In this document: one piece after another, positions 1-8,826 of the stretch | How positions within the stretch are numbered: the first letter of the stretch is position 1 | Layout of the letters: the number at the start of each line of letters is the position of its first letter | Origin: an uncultured Saprospiraceae bacterium | GTDB taxonomy: Bacteria > Bacteroidota > Bacteroidia > Chitinophagales > Saprospiraceae | Assembly (NCBI GenBank): GCA_937959375.1 | Contig: CALGLS010000415.1 | Location: forward strand, 1 to 16,013 | Length of the DNA: 16,013 nt | Direction of reading: 5' to 3' | Position numbers and translations under genes: made by a program | Notes under the pieces: generated by a model | Told to the model about the DNA's origin: nothing | Database searches by the model: none | Seen by the model: only the letters and a program-made list of their open reading frames with translations

Positions 1-903
1 ATCCAACAGGCCGAAATAGAATTGCAACGAATCCAACGAGATTACAAACAATTAGAATCCAAATACCATCTTACACGCGAAAAGTCAGAAGCACAGATTT
101 CTGAAATTATGACTACGCTTACGCAAACAACAAGAAAGAAGGATCAACTAGCAGCACTTTCAAATGACTTTATCATAAAAGCACCTAAAGATGGAATGGT
201 CATTTATGCGCGAGGTTGGGGTGGTAAAACCGGTCCGGGTTCGCAAATTAGTACCTGGGATCCTGTAGTTGCGGAGCTTCCAGACTTGAGTGATATGGTT
301 AGTAAAACGTTTATCAATGAAGTTGACATTAGTCGGGTGAAAAAAGGTCAGGAAGTAGCCATCGAAGTGGATGCATTTCCAGATTTAAAATACACAGGTA
401 AGGTGATCCAAGTAGCGAACATTGGAGAAGAATTACGGAACTACGATTCCAAAGTTTTTGAGGTAGTTGTCCAATTAAATGAAGTGGATTCTATACTTAG
501 ACCAGCCATGACTACTAGTAACAATATTACGACAGATATTTTGCAAGATAGATTGTCAATTCCATTAGAAGCTTTGTACAGTGACTCTTTGAGTTTTGTC
601 TACAAAGACGATGGAGGGAGTATTGTGAAAAAAGAAGTAATTACTGGTTTGTCAAATGATGAAGCAATTATCATCGAGCATGGTTTGGCCAAAGGAGACG
701 AAATACTATTGGGTGCGCCAAGTAATTCCAATGATTTGAAACTCGTAAAATTAGATCCCAAAATCAAAGAAGAAATAAAGAGAAAGCAAGCGGAAGAAAT
801 GGCTTTGCGACAAGCTGAAGCTGAACGAAAGATGCAGTCTGTGAAAAATGAGAAAATTAGTAGCGAATCTGGTGGTGGAGGTGGTTTTATTATTTTTAAT
901 TAA
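1..903 (+). CDS. HlyD/MacA-family periplasmic adaptor subunit of an efflux pump (5' end outside window)
   Basis: The reading frame is open from the first base, so the true start lies upstream; 300 residues are visible. Adaptors of this family usually have about 400-450 residues, so roughly a quarter to a third is missing. Visible residues 1-55 are a charged, heptad-like helix (second half of the alpha-hairpin). The lipoyl-like half-motif IIKAPKDGMV follows at about residues 58-67. A beta-barrel spans about 105-165, ending in LRPAMTTSNN, a close match to the L+PGMTA motif of MacA-type adaptors. A membrane-proximal domain covers about 175-240. The adaptor would bridge the inner-membrane permease encoded 38 bp downstream and the TolC-like channel. 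The tail is odd: a Lys/Glu-rich helix from about 250, then a Gly5 run and the hydrophobic end FIIFN. The family call is firm; the substrate is unknown. Confidence 0.9.
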   Translation: MQQAEIELQRIQRDYKQLESKYHLTREKSEAQISEIMTTLTQTTRKKDQLAALSNDFIIKAPKDGMVIYARGWGGKTGPGSQISTWDPVVAELPDLSDMVSKTFINEVDISRVKKGQEVAIEVDAFPDLKYTGKVIQVANIGEELRNYDSKVFEVVVQLNEVDSILRPAMTTSNNITTDILQDRLSIPLEALYSDSLSFVYKDDGGSIVKKEVITGLSNDEAIIIEHGLAKGDEILLGAPSNSNDLKLVKLDPKIKEEIKRKQAEEMALRQAEAERKMQSVKNEKISSESGGGGGFIIFN

Positions 904-941
904 AAAAGAAAACCCAAGTCTCTAAACCAAAAAGAACAACT

Positions 942-2276
942 ATGTTACATCGCATCTTATTCAATTTTCAGCTGGCACTTGAGGGAGTGTTCGCCAATAA
1001 ACTTCGCGCTTTCTTAACCGCTCTGGGAATCATCTTTGGAGTAGCTGCCGTTATCGCAATGCTGGCCATCGGAACTGGTGCTCGCCAATCGATTATGGAT
1101 CAGATGAAGCTGATTGGTTCCAATAATATTGTTATAAAATCAGTCGTATTAGACGAAGATGATCAACAACAGGGAAGTGGTGGTGCTCAAAACCAAAATA
1201 GTGGATCGAGCGCTCCCTGGTCTAAAGGACTTACTTTAAAAGATGTAACCGCACTCCAAGAAGTCATTCCGGGAATCGACGAAGTTAGTCCTGAAATTGA
1301 ACTCAAAACAACCATCATCCAATCTGGAAAACTAGAAAAAGGTCGTGTGATCGGTACCATGAATTCTTTCTTTAGTCTCAATAGTCTCGAACTAGAAAGC
1401 GGTAATTTTTTCCATGAGCGACATATGGATGGTGGACGTCCGGTTTGTATTATTGGAAAAGGTATTCAAACGAAATTTTTTAATCTACAAGATCCCGTTG
1501 GCCAAAAAATAAAATGTGGTAGCAACTGGCTGACCATTATTGGTGTGCTCGAAAAAAGAATTGCTAGTAAAGAAAGTTTAGAAAACTTAGGTATCCGAGA
1601 TTATAATTCTGACATCTATGTTCCGATATCAACTGCTCTATTGCGGTTTAAAAATAGAGCTCATTTTGGCAAAAAAGATCTGAAACGTGGAGACGATGAT
1701 GAGGCAGATTCCGACGAAGCAAACTATCATCAGTTGGATCGATTGGTCATGCAGGTAGCCGACTCTAAGCAGTTGCAGGCTAGTGCAGATTTATCAGCTA
1801 GGGTGCTGAAGCGACGACATGGAAATGTAATTGATTATGAAATCGAAATCCCTGAGTTACTACTTCAGCAACAACAAAAAACACAGGATACTTTTAACTG
1901 GGTATTGGCAGTCATCGCAGGTATTTCCCTTCTCGTTGGTGGCATCGGTATCATGAATATTATGTTAGCCTCCGTTCTAGAACGAATCAAAGAGATTGGT
2001 ATTCGACGGTCATTGGGCGCAACAAGAATCGATATTATTTATCAGTTTTTGTTTGAAGCCATATTCATCAGTTTGGTTGGTGGATTGATTGGAGTGATAC
2101 TAGGAGTGAGCGCGGCTCATTTGATTTCTGCGAAAGCAGAAATACCAACGATCGTTTCTACTTGGTCGATTGTTTTATCATTTGGAGTAGCTGCTTCAGT
2201 AGGACTAATATTTGGTTTGTTCCCTGCTCAAAAAGCTGCGATCCAAGATCCAATCAAAGCACTTCGTTCTGATTAA
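942..2276 (+). CDS. MacB-type ABC transporter permease (FtsX family), no ATPase domain
   Basis: 444 residues. There are four predicted membrane segments: about 22-44, then after a large periplasmic domain 318-343, 367-391 and 406-428. This is the topology of MacB/FtsX permeases. The end, FPAQKAAIQDPIKALRSD, matches the conserved 'PA..AA..DPI.ALR' ending of MacB permeases, and ERIKEIGIRRSLGATR (about 347-362) is the typical cytoplasmic coupling segment after the second membrane span. No Walker A or ABC signature is present, so the ATPase must be a separate polypeptide. The periplasmic domain has two low-complexity insertions: a Gln/Gly/Ser stretch at about 71-92 and an acidic stretch at about 250-260. 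The gene sits between adaptor and channel genes, which supports an export pump. Peptide, antibiotic or lipoprotein cargo are all possible and the sequence does not decide. Confidence 0.93.
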   Translation: MLHRILFNFQLALEGVFANKLRAFLTALGIIFGVAAVIAMLAIGTGARQSIMDQMKLIGSNNIVIKSVVLDEDDQQQGSGGAQNQNSGSSAPWSKGLTLKDVTALQEVIPGIDEVSPEIELKTTIIQSGKLEKGRVIGTMNSFFSLNSLELESGNFFHERHMDGGRPVCIIGKGIQTKFFNLQDPVGQKIKCGSNWLTIIGVLEKRIASKESLENLGIRDYNSDIYVPISTALLRFKNRAHFGKKDLKRGDDDEADSDEANYHQLDRLVMQVADSKQLQASADLSARVLKRRHGNVIDYEIEIPELLLQQQQKTQDTFNWVLAVIAGISLLVGGIGIMNIMLASVLERIKEIGIRRSLGATRIDIIYQFLFEAIFISLVGGLIGVILGVSAAHLISAKAEIPTIVSTWSIVLSFGVAASVGLIFGLFPAQKAAIQDPIKALRSD

Positions 2277-2307
2277 CAAAAAATTAAAGAAAACAAAATC
2301 ACACCTT

Positions 2308-2313
2308 AAAGGA
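2308..2313 (+). promoter_or_regulatory. Shine-Dalgarno-like site for the TolC-family gene
   Basis: AAAGGA ends 6 nt before the ATG at 2320. It supports that ATG over the 36-codon upstream extension (from 2212), which would overlap the permease gene and put a non-signal sequence in front of a clear signal peptide. Confidence 0.5.
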
Positions 2314-2319
2314 TACAAA

Positions 2320-3798
2320 ATGCGAAGATTGAAAAATATTGCTTTTATCATTTGTCTGATTTATTTTGTCAATACCATTGACGCGCAAGAAACTATGAAA
2401 GTTAGTTTAGACGATGTTATCGCACTTGCTCAAAAGCAGGCGCCTTCTGTCCAGCTAGCTAAAACAAAATTGAGTAATAACTATTGGCGGTATCAATCGA
2501 CCTTGGCTAACTACAAACCGCAGATGGTTTTAGACGGGCAAATTCCTAATCTACAACGATCTAGTTTTCAAACGACCTTGCCAACCGGCGAGCAGAAATT
2601 TATCCGACAGGCATCACTAGGAGCACAACTAGGAGTACAATTGCGCCAGGATTTAGCACTGACCGGAGGATCAGTTTTTGCAGGTACAGGCTTGTCTTAT
2701 TTGCGCAACTTTGAGTTGAATGGAGTACCAGCTTCCAATCAATATTTTTCTGATATCATTTATGTCGGTTTAGAACAACCTATTTTTGGTTTCAACCAAT
2801 TGAAGTTTGAAAAGAAGCTAGCACCATTAGAATACTCAGAAGCAACCAGATCCTACGCAGAAGAAATGGAGATGATCGCCATGCAGGGAGCTGTTTTGTT
2901 TTTTGATATCTTTAGTGCACAGCTAAACCTAGAAGCCGCTCAGAAAAACAAGATGAATGCAGACTCACTTTTTGAAATTTCAAAAGGTCGTTTTTCCGTT
3001 GGCCGAATTGCGGAAACCGATCTACTCCAAATTGAACTTAGTGCCATGAATGCCAACGCTGATTTAGCTTCAGCTTCATTAAATAAACAAACCAACTCAG
3101 AAGCACTCCGTAATTTCTTAGGAATTAAAGATATCGTAGATTTTGATTTGGTGCCACCTACTGCATTGCCTGATTATCAATTGGATAAAGAACGAGCTGT
3201 TCAACTATCACAAACTAATAGAAGTAAGTCATTTGAATTCCAACGGCGTATGCTAGAGGCAAATGCGACTATGGCTCGTGCGAAAGCTGAGACAGGTATT
3301 CAGGCCAACTTGATAGCTCGTTTTGGTTTGTCAAGAAACGGAGCGGCTAATATTGGAGAAGCCTACCAGTCACCTTCAGATGATGAGCAGGTCAGTTTAG
3401 GATTCCGAATTCCAATTGCAGACTGGGGAAAAGCAAAAGCTCGTCTCGAAATTGCCGAATCTGTTCTCAACCTCGAACAACTCAACATCGAACAAGAACG
3501 CATCAATTTGGAGCAGGAAGTCCGCCTAAAAGTATTACAGTTTGATTTGGTCAGAGAACAAGTAGCACTTGCGCTTCGTGCTTATGAGGTAGCTCAAAAA
3601 AGAGAAGACATCACCAGGAAAAGATATTTGATTGGCAAGGTAGGTGTCACCGAACTCAACCTAGCACTGCAAGAAATGGACGCAGGTCGTCGATCATATA
3701 TTTCCGCCCTACAAAGTTTTTGGTTGGCTCATTATGAGATGCGAGGTCTGACACTTTTTGATTTTGTAAATGAGCGATCTTTGGTGAAGAGTGATTAG
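2320..3798 (+). CDS. TolC-family outer membrane efflux protein
   Basis: 492 residues from the ATG at 2320. This start places a signal peptide at the N-terminus (residues 1-22, ending NTIDA before QE). The frame is open further upstream to 2212, but that stretch overlaps the permease gene. The sequence has the two-fold outer-membrane-efflux-protein layout: long amphipathic helices rich in Ala, Gln and Glu, alternating with strand segments. Examples are VSLDDVIALAQKQAPSV near the mature N-terminus and LGFRIPIADWGKAKARLEIA in the second repeat, the latter matching the usual 'P(I/L)(F/A)DWG+..A' motif. Length fits the family. It would form the trimeric outer-membrane duct for the adaptor and permease encoded immediately upstream (43 bp gap, same strand, no terminator seen between them). 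Substrate unknown. Confidence 0.92.
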   Translation: MRRLKNIAFIICLIYFVNTIDAQETMKVSLDDVIALAQKQAPSVQLAKTKLSNNYWRYQSTLANYKPQMVLDGQIPNLQRSSFQTTLPTGEQKFIRQASLGAQLGVQLRQDLALTGGSVFAGTGLSYLRNFELNGVPASNQYFSDIIYVGLEQPIFGFNQLKFEKKLAPLEYSEATRSYAEEMEMIAMQGAVLFFDIFSAQLNLEAAQKNKMNADSLFEISKGRFSVGRIAETDLLQIELSAMNANADLASASLNKQTNSEALRNFLGIKDIVDFDLVPPTALPDYQLDKERAVQLSQTNRSKSFEFQRRMLEANATMARAKAETGIQANLIARFGLSRNGAANIGEAYQSPSDDEQVSLGFRIPIADWGKAKARLEIAESVLNLEQLNIEQERINLEQEVRLKVLQFDLVREQVALALRAYEVAQKREDITRKRYLIGKVGVTELNLALQEMDAGRRSYISALQSFWLAHYEMRGLTLFDFVNERSLVKSD

Positions 3799-3910
3799 GA
3801 GCTTTGCATCAACTTTATTTCGACTTAGGCCCAGAGAGCGAGTGCTCAGCTGGTGCGGAATACAAGCCGACGAAGAATTGATTTTTCCTCAGGAATAGGG
3901 GCGGAATGTA

Positions 3911-4018
3911 AAATGTAAAACCGCAAAATTAAAAATGTAAATTTGCTCAATACCGTGGCTTCGCGTTAGACGAGCAAACTTTTACATTTTAAATTTATCA
4001 TTTTGCGGTTTTACATTT
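3911..4018. repeat. Large imperfect inverted repeat between convergent genes
   Basis: The left arm is 3911-3948 (begins AAATGTAAAACCGCAAAATT, ends TTTGCTC). The right arm is 3972-4018 (begins GAGCAAAC, ends GCGGTTTTACATTT). The arms pair over nearly their full length if the right arm carries 2-nt and 7-nt bulges. The loop is 23 nt and contains GTGGCTTCGCGTTAG. The motif AATGTAAA or its complement TTTACATT recurs about five times between 3904 and 4018. The element lies between the 3' ends of the efflux operon and the first T9SS gene, so it could act as a bidirectional terminator. Its size and structure also resemble a palindromic dispersed repeat (REP- or MITE-like). No transposase gene and no clear target-site duplication is visible. 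Confidence 0.75.
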
Positions 4019-4063
4019 AAAAATACTGGTTAAGATTAAGTCAAAAATCAGGCAACTATATCC

Positions 4064-7000
4064 CTACCGCATCAAAGTAACATCCCCCTGATAAGTCTTC
4101 ACATCGCCATCAATAAACTCAATCTCCGCAATGAAAACCAAGACCTGCGGATTCAAAAACTTGCCAGCTAATTTCCCATCATAACCATAAGTAGGATCAT
4201 TCGGAGGGAAATTGATATCCTCATAAAGTAGTTCACCCCACCTATCAAAAACTCGGAGATAATTAACCTTGGTTACAGATGCATCGGTATTGATAAAGAA
4301 AATATCATTCTGTAAATCACCATTTGGTGAAAAGGCATTTGGGATAAAAACATTCTTAGGTTTTTCAATAAAAACCGTCATGGTATCTCGTAAGGTACAT
4401 CCAGTAATCGTGTCATGAACGGTTAAGGCATAAGTCGTTGTATAGTAAGGACCAGCCCAAGGTTGAACACAATTGGTACAACTCAAAGAGTCGTAAGGCG
4501 TCCATTCAATGACCTGATTGAAAGTAGTGGGTTCTACTTCACCGTAAATCTGAGTAATTTCTCCCAGGTCAATTCTTTTGTTACCACCTGCATCAATGGT
4601 TATTGAAGGAGGTTCGTAAATATCAACCATCTGACTTTGCGTACAACCATTTTCATCCTGAACAATGACCTCATAAAGCCCACCAGGAATATCGCGTAAG
4701 ATCGGTGACTCAACAAGTTCTTCACCAGCAAAACCATACAGATAAGGAGAGATACCTCCAGATACATTTCCAACGGTAATCCAACCATTTGAATCACCTG
4801 GACACTCCACATCGTCCTTCGAAATTTCATAAAGAATAGGAGGGGGGGAATTGACCAATACCGCTTCTTCATAAACACAGTTCCATTCATTGGTCAATGT
4901 CACATTGTAAAAGCCAGGAGAAAGATTGAAAAGGTCAGGTTCAGTACTGCCATTCTCCCATTCAAAAATAATTTGACTACCACCAGTAGCGAACACTGTT
5001 TCAATGGCGCCATTTGTATCATCCGCACAAATCACATCTGTTGTTGCAAATTCAACGCCCGGATTAATGGCATAATTGACAAACACATTATCACTAGCGG
5101 CACATCCATTGTTGTCAACAATTAAGGTATAAGTTCCAGTTTCGGTAACGGTAAAAAACGGATCAGTTGAGCCATCTTGCCACAGATAGGTCGCTCCCGG
5201 AATTGAAACACCAAAGGTAGCGGTCTGACCATCACAAACGGTCGTATCTGTAAATGAAAATTGAGGAGTAGTACTAAACACTAAATCTACTTCATCTTCA
5301 GTAGGACAATCAAGCGCATCATAAACCGTTACGCTATAACTGCCTGAATTGGAAATATCAATAGCACTATTGGTTGAACCGGTACTCCATTCATAGCTAA
5401 CCGCTCCTACGGTACTCGCATCCAAGTTGAAAGTTGTAACATCACAAAAAGTATTAAACGTTCCCAATTCAAGTGGTAATGATTGAATGGTACTAACGCT
5501 AATTTGATCGACATCGGTGCAACCCAAAACGTCAACTACTACAGAGTAAACACCTGCTACATTTGCCGTGTAAGTTGGGTCAGTAGAACCATCTTGCCAG
5601 AGGTAAGTAGCTCCAGGTGTCGTCGCATCTATTACTACTTCATCACTTTCACAGATGGTGACATCGGGTCCCAAATCTATTTCTGGCGTTTCGGCGAAAT
5701 TCAAGGAAATAGTATCGGTTGTTAGGCAACCTGTTGAGTCGGTAATTTGTACCCAGTAGTCGCCAGTTTGGTCGGCAACTAAAGTTGAACCGGTAGTCCC
5801 ATCTTGCCACAAATATTCTAAGGCAAAAGAACTGGTGGCATCAATGACATAAGTTTGAATATCGCAAATGGATTGGTCCATACCAAGGTCTATGTTGTTA
5901 AGAGAGGTAGAGCCAACATCAAACGAATCTCGTCGAGTACAACCCGCAATGTTAACATCTACCCAGTAGATACCCGTGGAAGATACCTGATAAGTCGCAC
6001 CGGTAGATCCATCCTGCCATTCATAAGTCGCGTTAGCAGTAGATACATCTAAAAATAAATCTACAATTCCTGCACAAAATGCGGTATCGGTCAAGGTACT
6101 AGAACCGTCGAGTACATCTATTTGTAAATAAAAAGTATCTGTTCCATTACAAGTGTTTTCAGCGTCTACAATTTGAGATACAATATAGGTACCTGGATCT
6201 TGAAACGTATAAGTTGGATCAAATTCAGTACTTGTTGCTCCAGTTCCAAAATCCCAAAGTATAGACTCTGCATCTTGTCCAGTGTAGGTAAAGTCAACGG
6301 TAAATGGTACACAACCACTAGTGGATGGTTCTGCCAAAGCAGTTGCCGTTACGGTTGCAATTTCGAAATCAATTTTGAAAACCCCTACATCACAGAAGGT
6401 AGATTGCGTCGTTGCCCAGGCGTCAGCGGTCGTGTTCATAACAGCGTTGATACTTGAGCAAGAACAAACAGCCTGATAAACTCGGCCTGCCTTGTCAAAT
6501 CGACTGGTTCCTCCATCTACATGATCCGCTTCTCCGTAGTAGGTTCCAAATTGAAGACCTGTCGCATTAGGTTCTAAAACACCGAGGTAGAAATAATTGT
6601 CAAAGTTATTTCCTTCGAGGATATTGTCTGGAGTAAGTGGCAAACCATTAACCGCTTCATAACCTGAGAAATAAATACCATTACATTTATCCACCATGAA
6701 TGCAACGGGAATAAAGTCAACTGAAAATCCTCCTAAGCCAATAACGGTGGAGTAGACTAGGGTCGTTAAACTACTGTTGAATGCGGCTAAATATTGGTTA
6801 CTACCCAGATTGGCAAAATAGGTATTAGGAGTCACCTCCATGTTGCCAGTGGTCGTTCCATAGATGTGAACCTGATTGTCTTCATCAATGTCGATGAAGT
6901 AACCATGTTCGTCACCGTCGTCGGTTCCCCAAAAGGTACCTTTTTCAATGGCAGATCCTTCTGAATTCAGTTTTACAATGTATGCGTTTTCTTCACCACC

Positions 7001-8602
7001 GGGCCAAGTACCTTGTACACCACCAGGAACCATAGGGAAGTTTTCGGCACCTGCAAAGCCAGTCACGTAAACAGCTCCAAAGTTATCTACACGAAGCGCA
7101 TTACAGTTGTCAGGATCATCGCCGCCAAGGTAGGTAGACCAAAATAAAGTGGACAAATCACTGTTGAGTTTCATGACCACACCGTCTTGTCCTTCTCCAG
7201 GAAGAGGTTGAAAGGCATTGGGTGTTACTGGAAAATTATTGGAGCTAGAACAGGATGCTACATAAATATTTCCTTGTTGATCCAACACAATTTCCCCTCT
7301 GTAGGTGTCACCATAGTTGGAATTTAAAAAAGAAGAATTAATACCATCTTGTTGACTTCCTCCCATAAAGGTAGAGCCGATCAAGGTAGATCCATCTGCA
7401 CTAAGTTTGGTAATTCCTATATCTGTATCTCCTCCAAATGTTGGTTGAACAGCATTGGAAGAAATTGGGAAGTCATCGGACCCAGTACTACCGTAAATAC
7501 AAAGTTGGCCGTTGAAATCAACAATGGTACTATGCGGGTAGTCACCACTGCTGCCGCCAATATAGGTGGCATAGATTAAGTCAGAACCAGTTGGATTGTA
7601 TTTGCTCATCGCCCAATCGGTACCTCCACCAGCAAAGTTTTCTTGAAAAGCACCAGTTGTGGTTGGGTAACCAACTCCAAAAGAAATTCCTCCAGCGTAG
7701 ATGTTTCCAGAGTTATCAAAAGTTGCTGTATGACCAAAATTCGCTTCGCCAGTAGTTCCACTTAAAGTGGCACCGATGACTGTTGGGTCAATGATAAGCG
7801 GTAGTTGGGTATTGTATCCTTCCGGAAAATCAAAAGTTAATACATCTGCTGTCAAGACATATTGACAAGGAACCATTCTTTCTGCTCCATCTATTATTTG
7901 ATAGGCATACGGTTTTAATTCTTTGATGGTTTCTACCGAAGTTTCAATCACGAGATTGCCATCTTTTAAATACAGCGCGTCGGCACCTTCGTACAATAAT
8001 TGAATTTGGTTGACATCTGCATTTGGTCTAACAATAAAATCGTATTTAAAATTTCCTTCTGAACTATAAGCAGAGAGGTCGACACCTTCGTACAGGTTTT
8101 TATAATTTACCTTTCGGTAAACGGGAACCTTAGAAGCCCACTTGCTAGATTCATTACCAATGAAATAATTATTAAATCCTGAGCGCTGATCGTGCCCAGT
8201 GAATGTTGGTTGTAAAGCATCTAGAAAATGAACTTTGTAGGAATGACCAGGAACCATATGTGCCTCTCTTATTTCAGGAGAAGCTTTGATGACGTCGTGT
8301 AATTCATTGGACTGTTCTATCTCGTAAAGCACATAAGTTAGCGCCTGATCTTCAAGGAAAATATAGTTTAACCCACCAAGACTACTTCTGTATCGGATGT
8401 TGCTATTCCATTGATTTTGATTTTCAATGAATTGTAAACTACCATCTGGATTAGGATTTGGTGGTTTGACAAAACGATCATGTTGATGTTTATGTAGGTG
8501 CTGATGGTCATGAGAGTGACTTGTTATGTCTTGTGCATTTATTTGTAATATGCTGACAATCAGTGTAATGAGTAGGGTCGATTTAAGGAAGGTTATTTTC
8601 AT
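4064..8602 (-). CDS. T9SS-exported SBBP-propeller/PKD/Ig-like repeat surface protein, paralogue 1
   Basis: 1512 residues. In order: signal peptide 1-23 (cut near INA-QD); His-rich segment 29-42 with eight His; an N-terminal domain of the type found before SBBP repeats (about 56-275, begins LQFIENQNQW); seven SBBP blades (about 290-747, each with D..G.IY..G, then TPNA.Q-like and S(T)Y(L)GG-like motifs); PKD domain 752-830 (WDFG, then PGTY); five Ig-like units 836-1180 with W at 862, 932, 1002, 1072 and 1141; two SprB-like units 1191-1335; an Ig-like module with the CTNC motif (about 1336-1412); and the gliding-motility-associated T9SS C-terminal domain 1415-1512 (IPNAFSPNGD, then FDRWGE, then GDVTLMR). 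T9SS type B domains are known to direct export across the outer membrane and surface attachment or release. Each Ig-like unit has an early Cys and a late GC or DC, a plausible disulfide. A structural or adhesive role is inference. Confidence 0.93.
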   Translation of the reverse strand: MKITFLKSTLLITLIVSILQINAQDITSHSHDHQHLHKHQHDRFVKPPNPNPDGSLQFIENQNQWNSNIRYRSSLGGLNYIFLEDQALTYVLYEIEQSNELHDVIKASPEIREAHMVPGHSYKVHFLDALQPTFTGHDQRSGFNNYFIGNESSKWASKVPVYRKVNYKNLYEGVDLSAYSSEGNFKYDFIVRPNADVNQIQLLYEGADALYLKDGNLVIETSVETIKELKPYAYQIIDGAERMVPCQYVLTADVLTFDFPEGYNTQLPLIIDPTVIGATLSGTTGEANFGHTATFDNSGNIYAGGISFGVGYPTTTGAFQENFAGGGTDWAMSKYNPTGSDLIYATYIGGSSGDYPHSTIVDFNGQLCIYGSTGSDDFPISSNAVQPTFGGDTDIGITKLSADGSTLIGSTFMGGSQQDGINSSFLNSNYGDTYRGEIVLDQQGNIYVASCSSSNNFPVTPNAFQPLPGEGQDGVVMKLNSDLSTLFWSTYLGGDDPDNCNALRVDNFGAVYVTGFAGAENFPMVPGGVQGTWPGGEENAYIVKLNSEGSAIEKGTFWGTDDGDEHGYFIDIDEDNQVHIYGTTTGNMEVTPNTYFANLGSNQYLAAFNSSLTTLVYSTVIGLGGFSVDFIPVAFMVDKCNGIYFSGYEAVNGLPLTPDNILEGNNFDNYFYLGVLEPNATGLQFGTYYGEADHVDGGTSRFDKAGRVYQAVCSCSSINAVMNTTADAWATTQSTFCDVGVFKIDFEIATVTATALAEPSTSGCVPFTVDFTYTGQDAESILWDFGTGATSTEFDPTYTFQDPGTYIVSQIVDAENTCNGTDTFYLQIDVLDGSSTLTDTAFCAGIVDLFLDVSTANATYEWQDGSTGATYQVSSTGIYWVDVNIAGCTRRDSFDVGSTSLNNIDLGMDQSICDIQTYVIDATSSFALEYLWQDGTTGSTLVADQTGDYWVQITDSTGCLTTDTISLNFAETPEIDLGPDVTICESDEVVIDATTPGATYLWQDGSTDPTYTANVAGVYSVVVDVLGCTDVDQISVSTIQSLPLELGTFNTFCDVTTFNLDASTVGAVSYEWSTGSTNSAIDISNSGSYSVTVYDALDCPTEDEVDLVFSTTPQFSFTDTTVCDGQTATFGVSIPGATYLWQDGSTDPFFTVTETGTYTLIVDNNGCAASDNVFVNYAINPGVEFATTDVICADDTNGAIETVFATGGSQIIFEWENGSTEPDLFNLSPGFYNVTLTNEWNCVYEEAVLVNSPPPILYEISKDDVECPGDSNGWITVGNVSGGISPYLYGFAGEELVESPILRDIPGGLYEVIVQDENGCTQSQMVDIYEPPSITIDAGGNKRIDLGEITQIYGEVEPTTFNQVIEWTPYDSLSCTNCVQPWAGPYYTTTYALTVHDTITGCTLRDTMTVFIEKPKNVFIPNAFSPNGDLQNDIFFINTDASVTKVNYLRVFDRWGELLYEDINFPPNDPTYGYDGKLAGKFLNPQVLVFIAEIEFIDGDVKTYQGDVTLMR
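5048..6112 (-). repeat. Five tandem 70-residue (210 bp) Ig-like units in paralogue 1
   Basis: The hallmark W(Q/S)(D/T)G(S/T)T recurs at residues 862, 932, 1002, 1072 and 1141, with spacings of 70, 70, 70 and 69. It appears on the + strand as CCATCTTGCCA-like words about 210 bp apart. Unit consensus: C at the start, then Y.W(Q)DGST, then G.Y.V.V...GC. The units have diverged in DNA, so this is an old array and not a fresh expansion. Confidence 0.85.
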
Positions 8603-8634
8603 AGCAACGTGGGTTCTTAGTTCTTGAAGAGGTT
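8603..8634 (-). promoter_or_regulatory. Conserved 5' leader of paralogue 1
   Basis: Read on the mRNA strand, this begins AACCTCTTCAAGAACTAAGA and ends GTTGCT directly before the ATG. The same leader, with substitutions and a 2-nt length difference, precedes paralogue 2. No Shine-Dalgarno sequence is present. Further upstream, the 289-bp gap holds a short dyad, ACTAAA-A-TTTAGT (8657-8669), and the terminator of paralogue 2. I found no convincing match to the Bacteroidota promoter (TTG, then TAnnTTTG). Confidence 0.5.
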
Positions 8635-8826
8635 AGATTTGTGTCTATGTAAATTTACTAAAATTTAGTGAGATAATCCATCGTAGAAAGGTTAAGGTGA
8701 CAGTAGTTGAATTCTGCTATGATTTCATTTAAAGATTCAGATTATGGAAGGATCGGAAAGGAGGGGAGTATTTAGAAAACTAAATTAAGTCAAAAAGATT
8801 TTGTAATTGTATGCTTGTAAAATAAA

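Noticed and set aside
22..24. TTG as start of the adaptor gene
   Set aside because: The frame is open to base 1 and the protein would lack its N-terminal membrane anchor and half of the adaptor; the gene is simply cut by the window edge.
2212..2319. A 36-codon N-terminal extension of the TolC-family protein
   Set aside because: It overlaps the end of the permease gene, has no signal-peptide character, and the ATG at 2320 has both an SD-like site and a signal peptide directly after it.
5160..6020. Regularly spaced CCATCTTGCCA words, resembling a CRISPR-like periodic repeat
   Set aside because: The 210-bp period lies in frame inside coding sequence and encodes the Trp hallmark of Ig-like units; there are no short identical repeats with unique spacers.
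5483..7579. Several open frames of 65-94 codons on the + strand within paralogue 1, and similar ones within paralogue 2
   Set aside because: They are antisense to strongly supported coding sequence, have no family resemblance, and recur at equivalent repeat positions, as expected of shadows of a repetitive gene.
8640..8700. TAAATTTA upstream of paralogue 1 as a -7 promoter element
   Set aside because: It misses the final G of TAnnTTTG and has no clear TTG partner at the right spacing in this AT-rich stretch.
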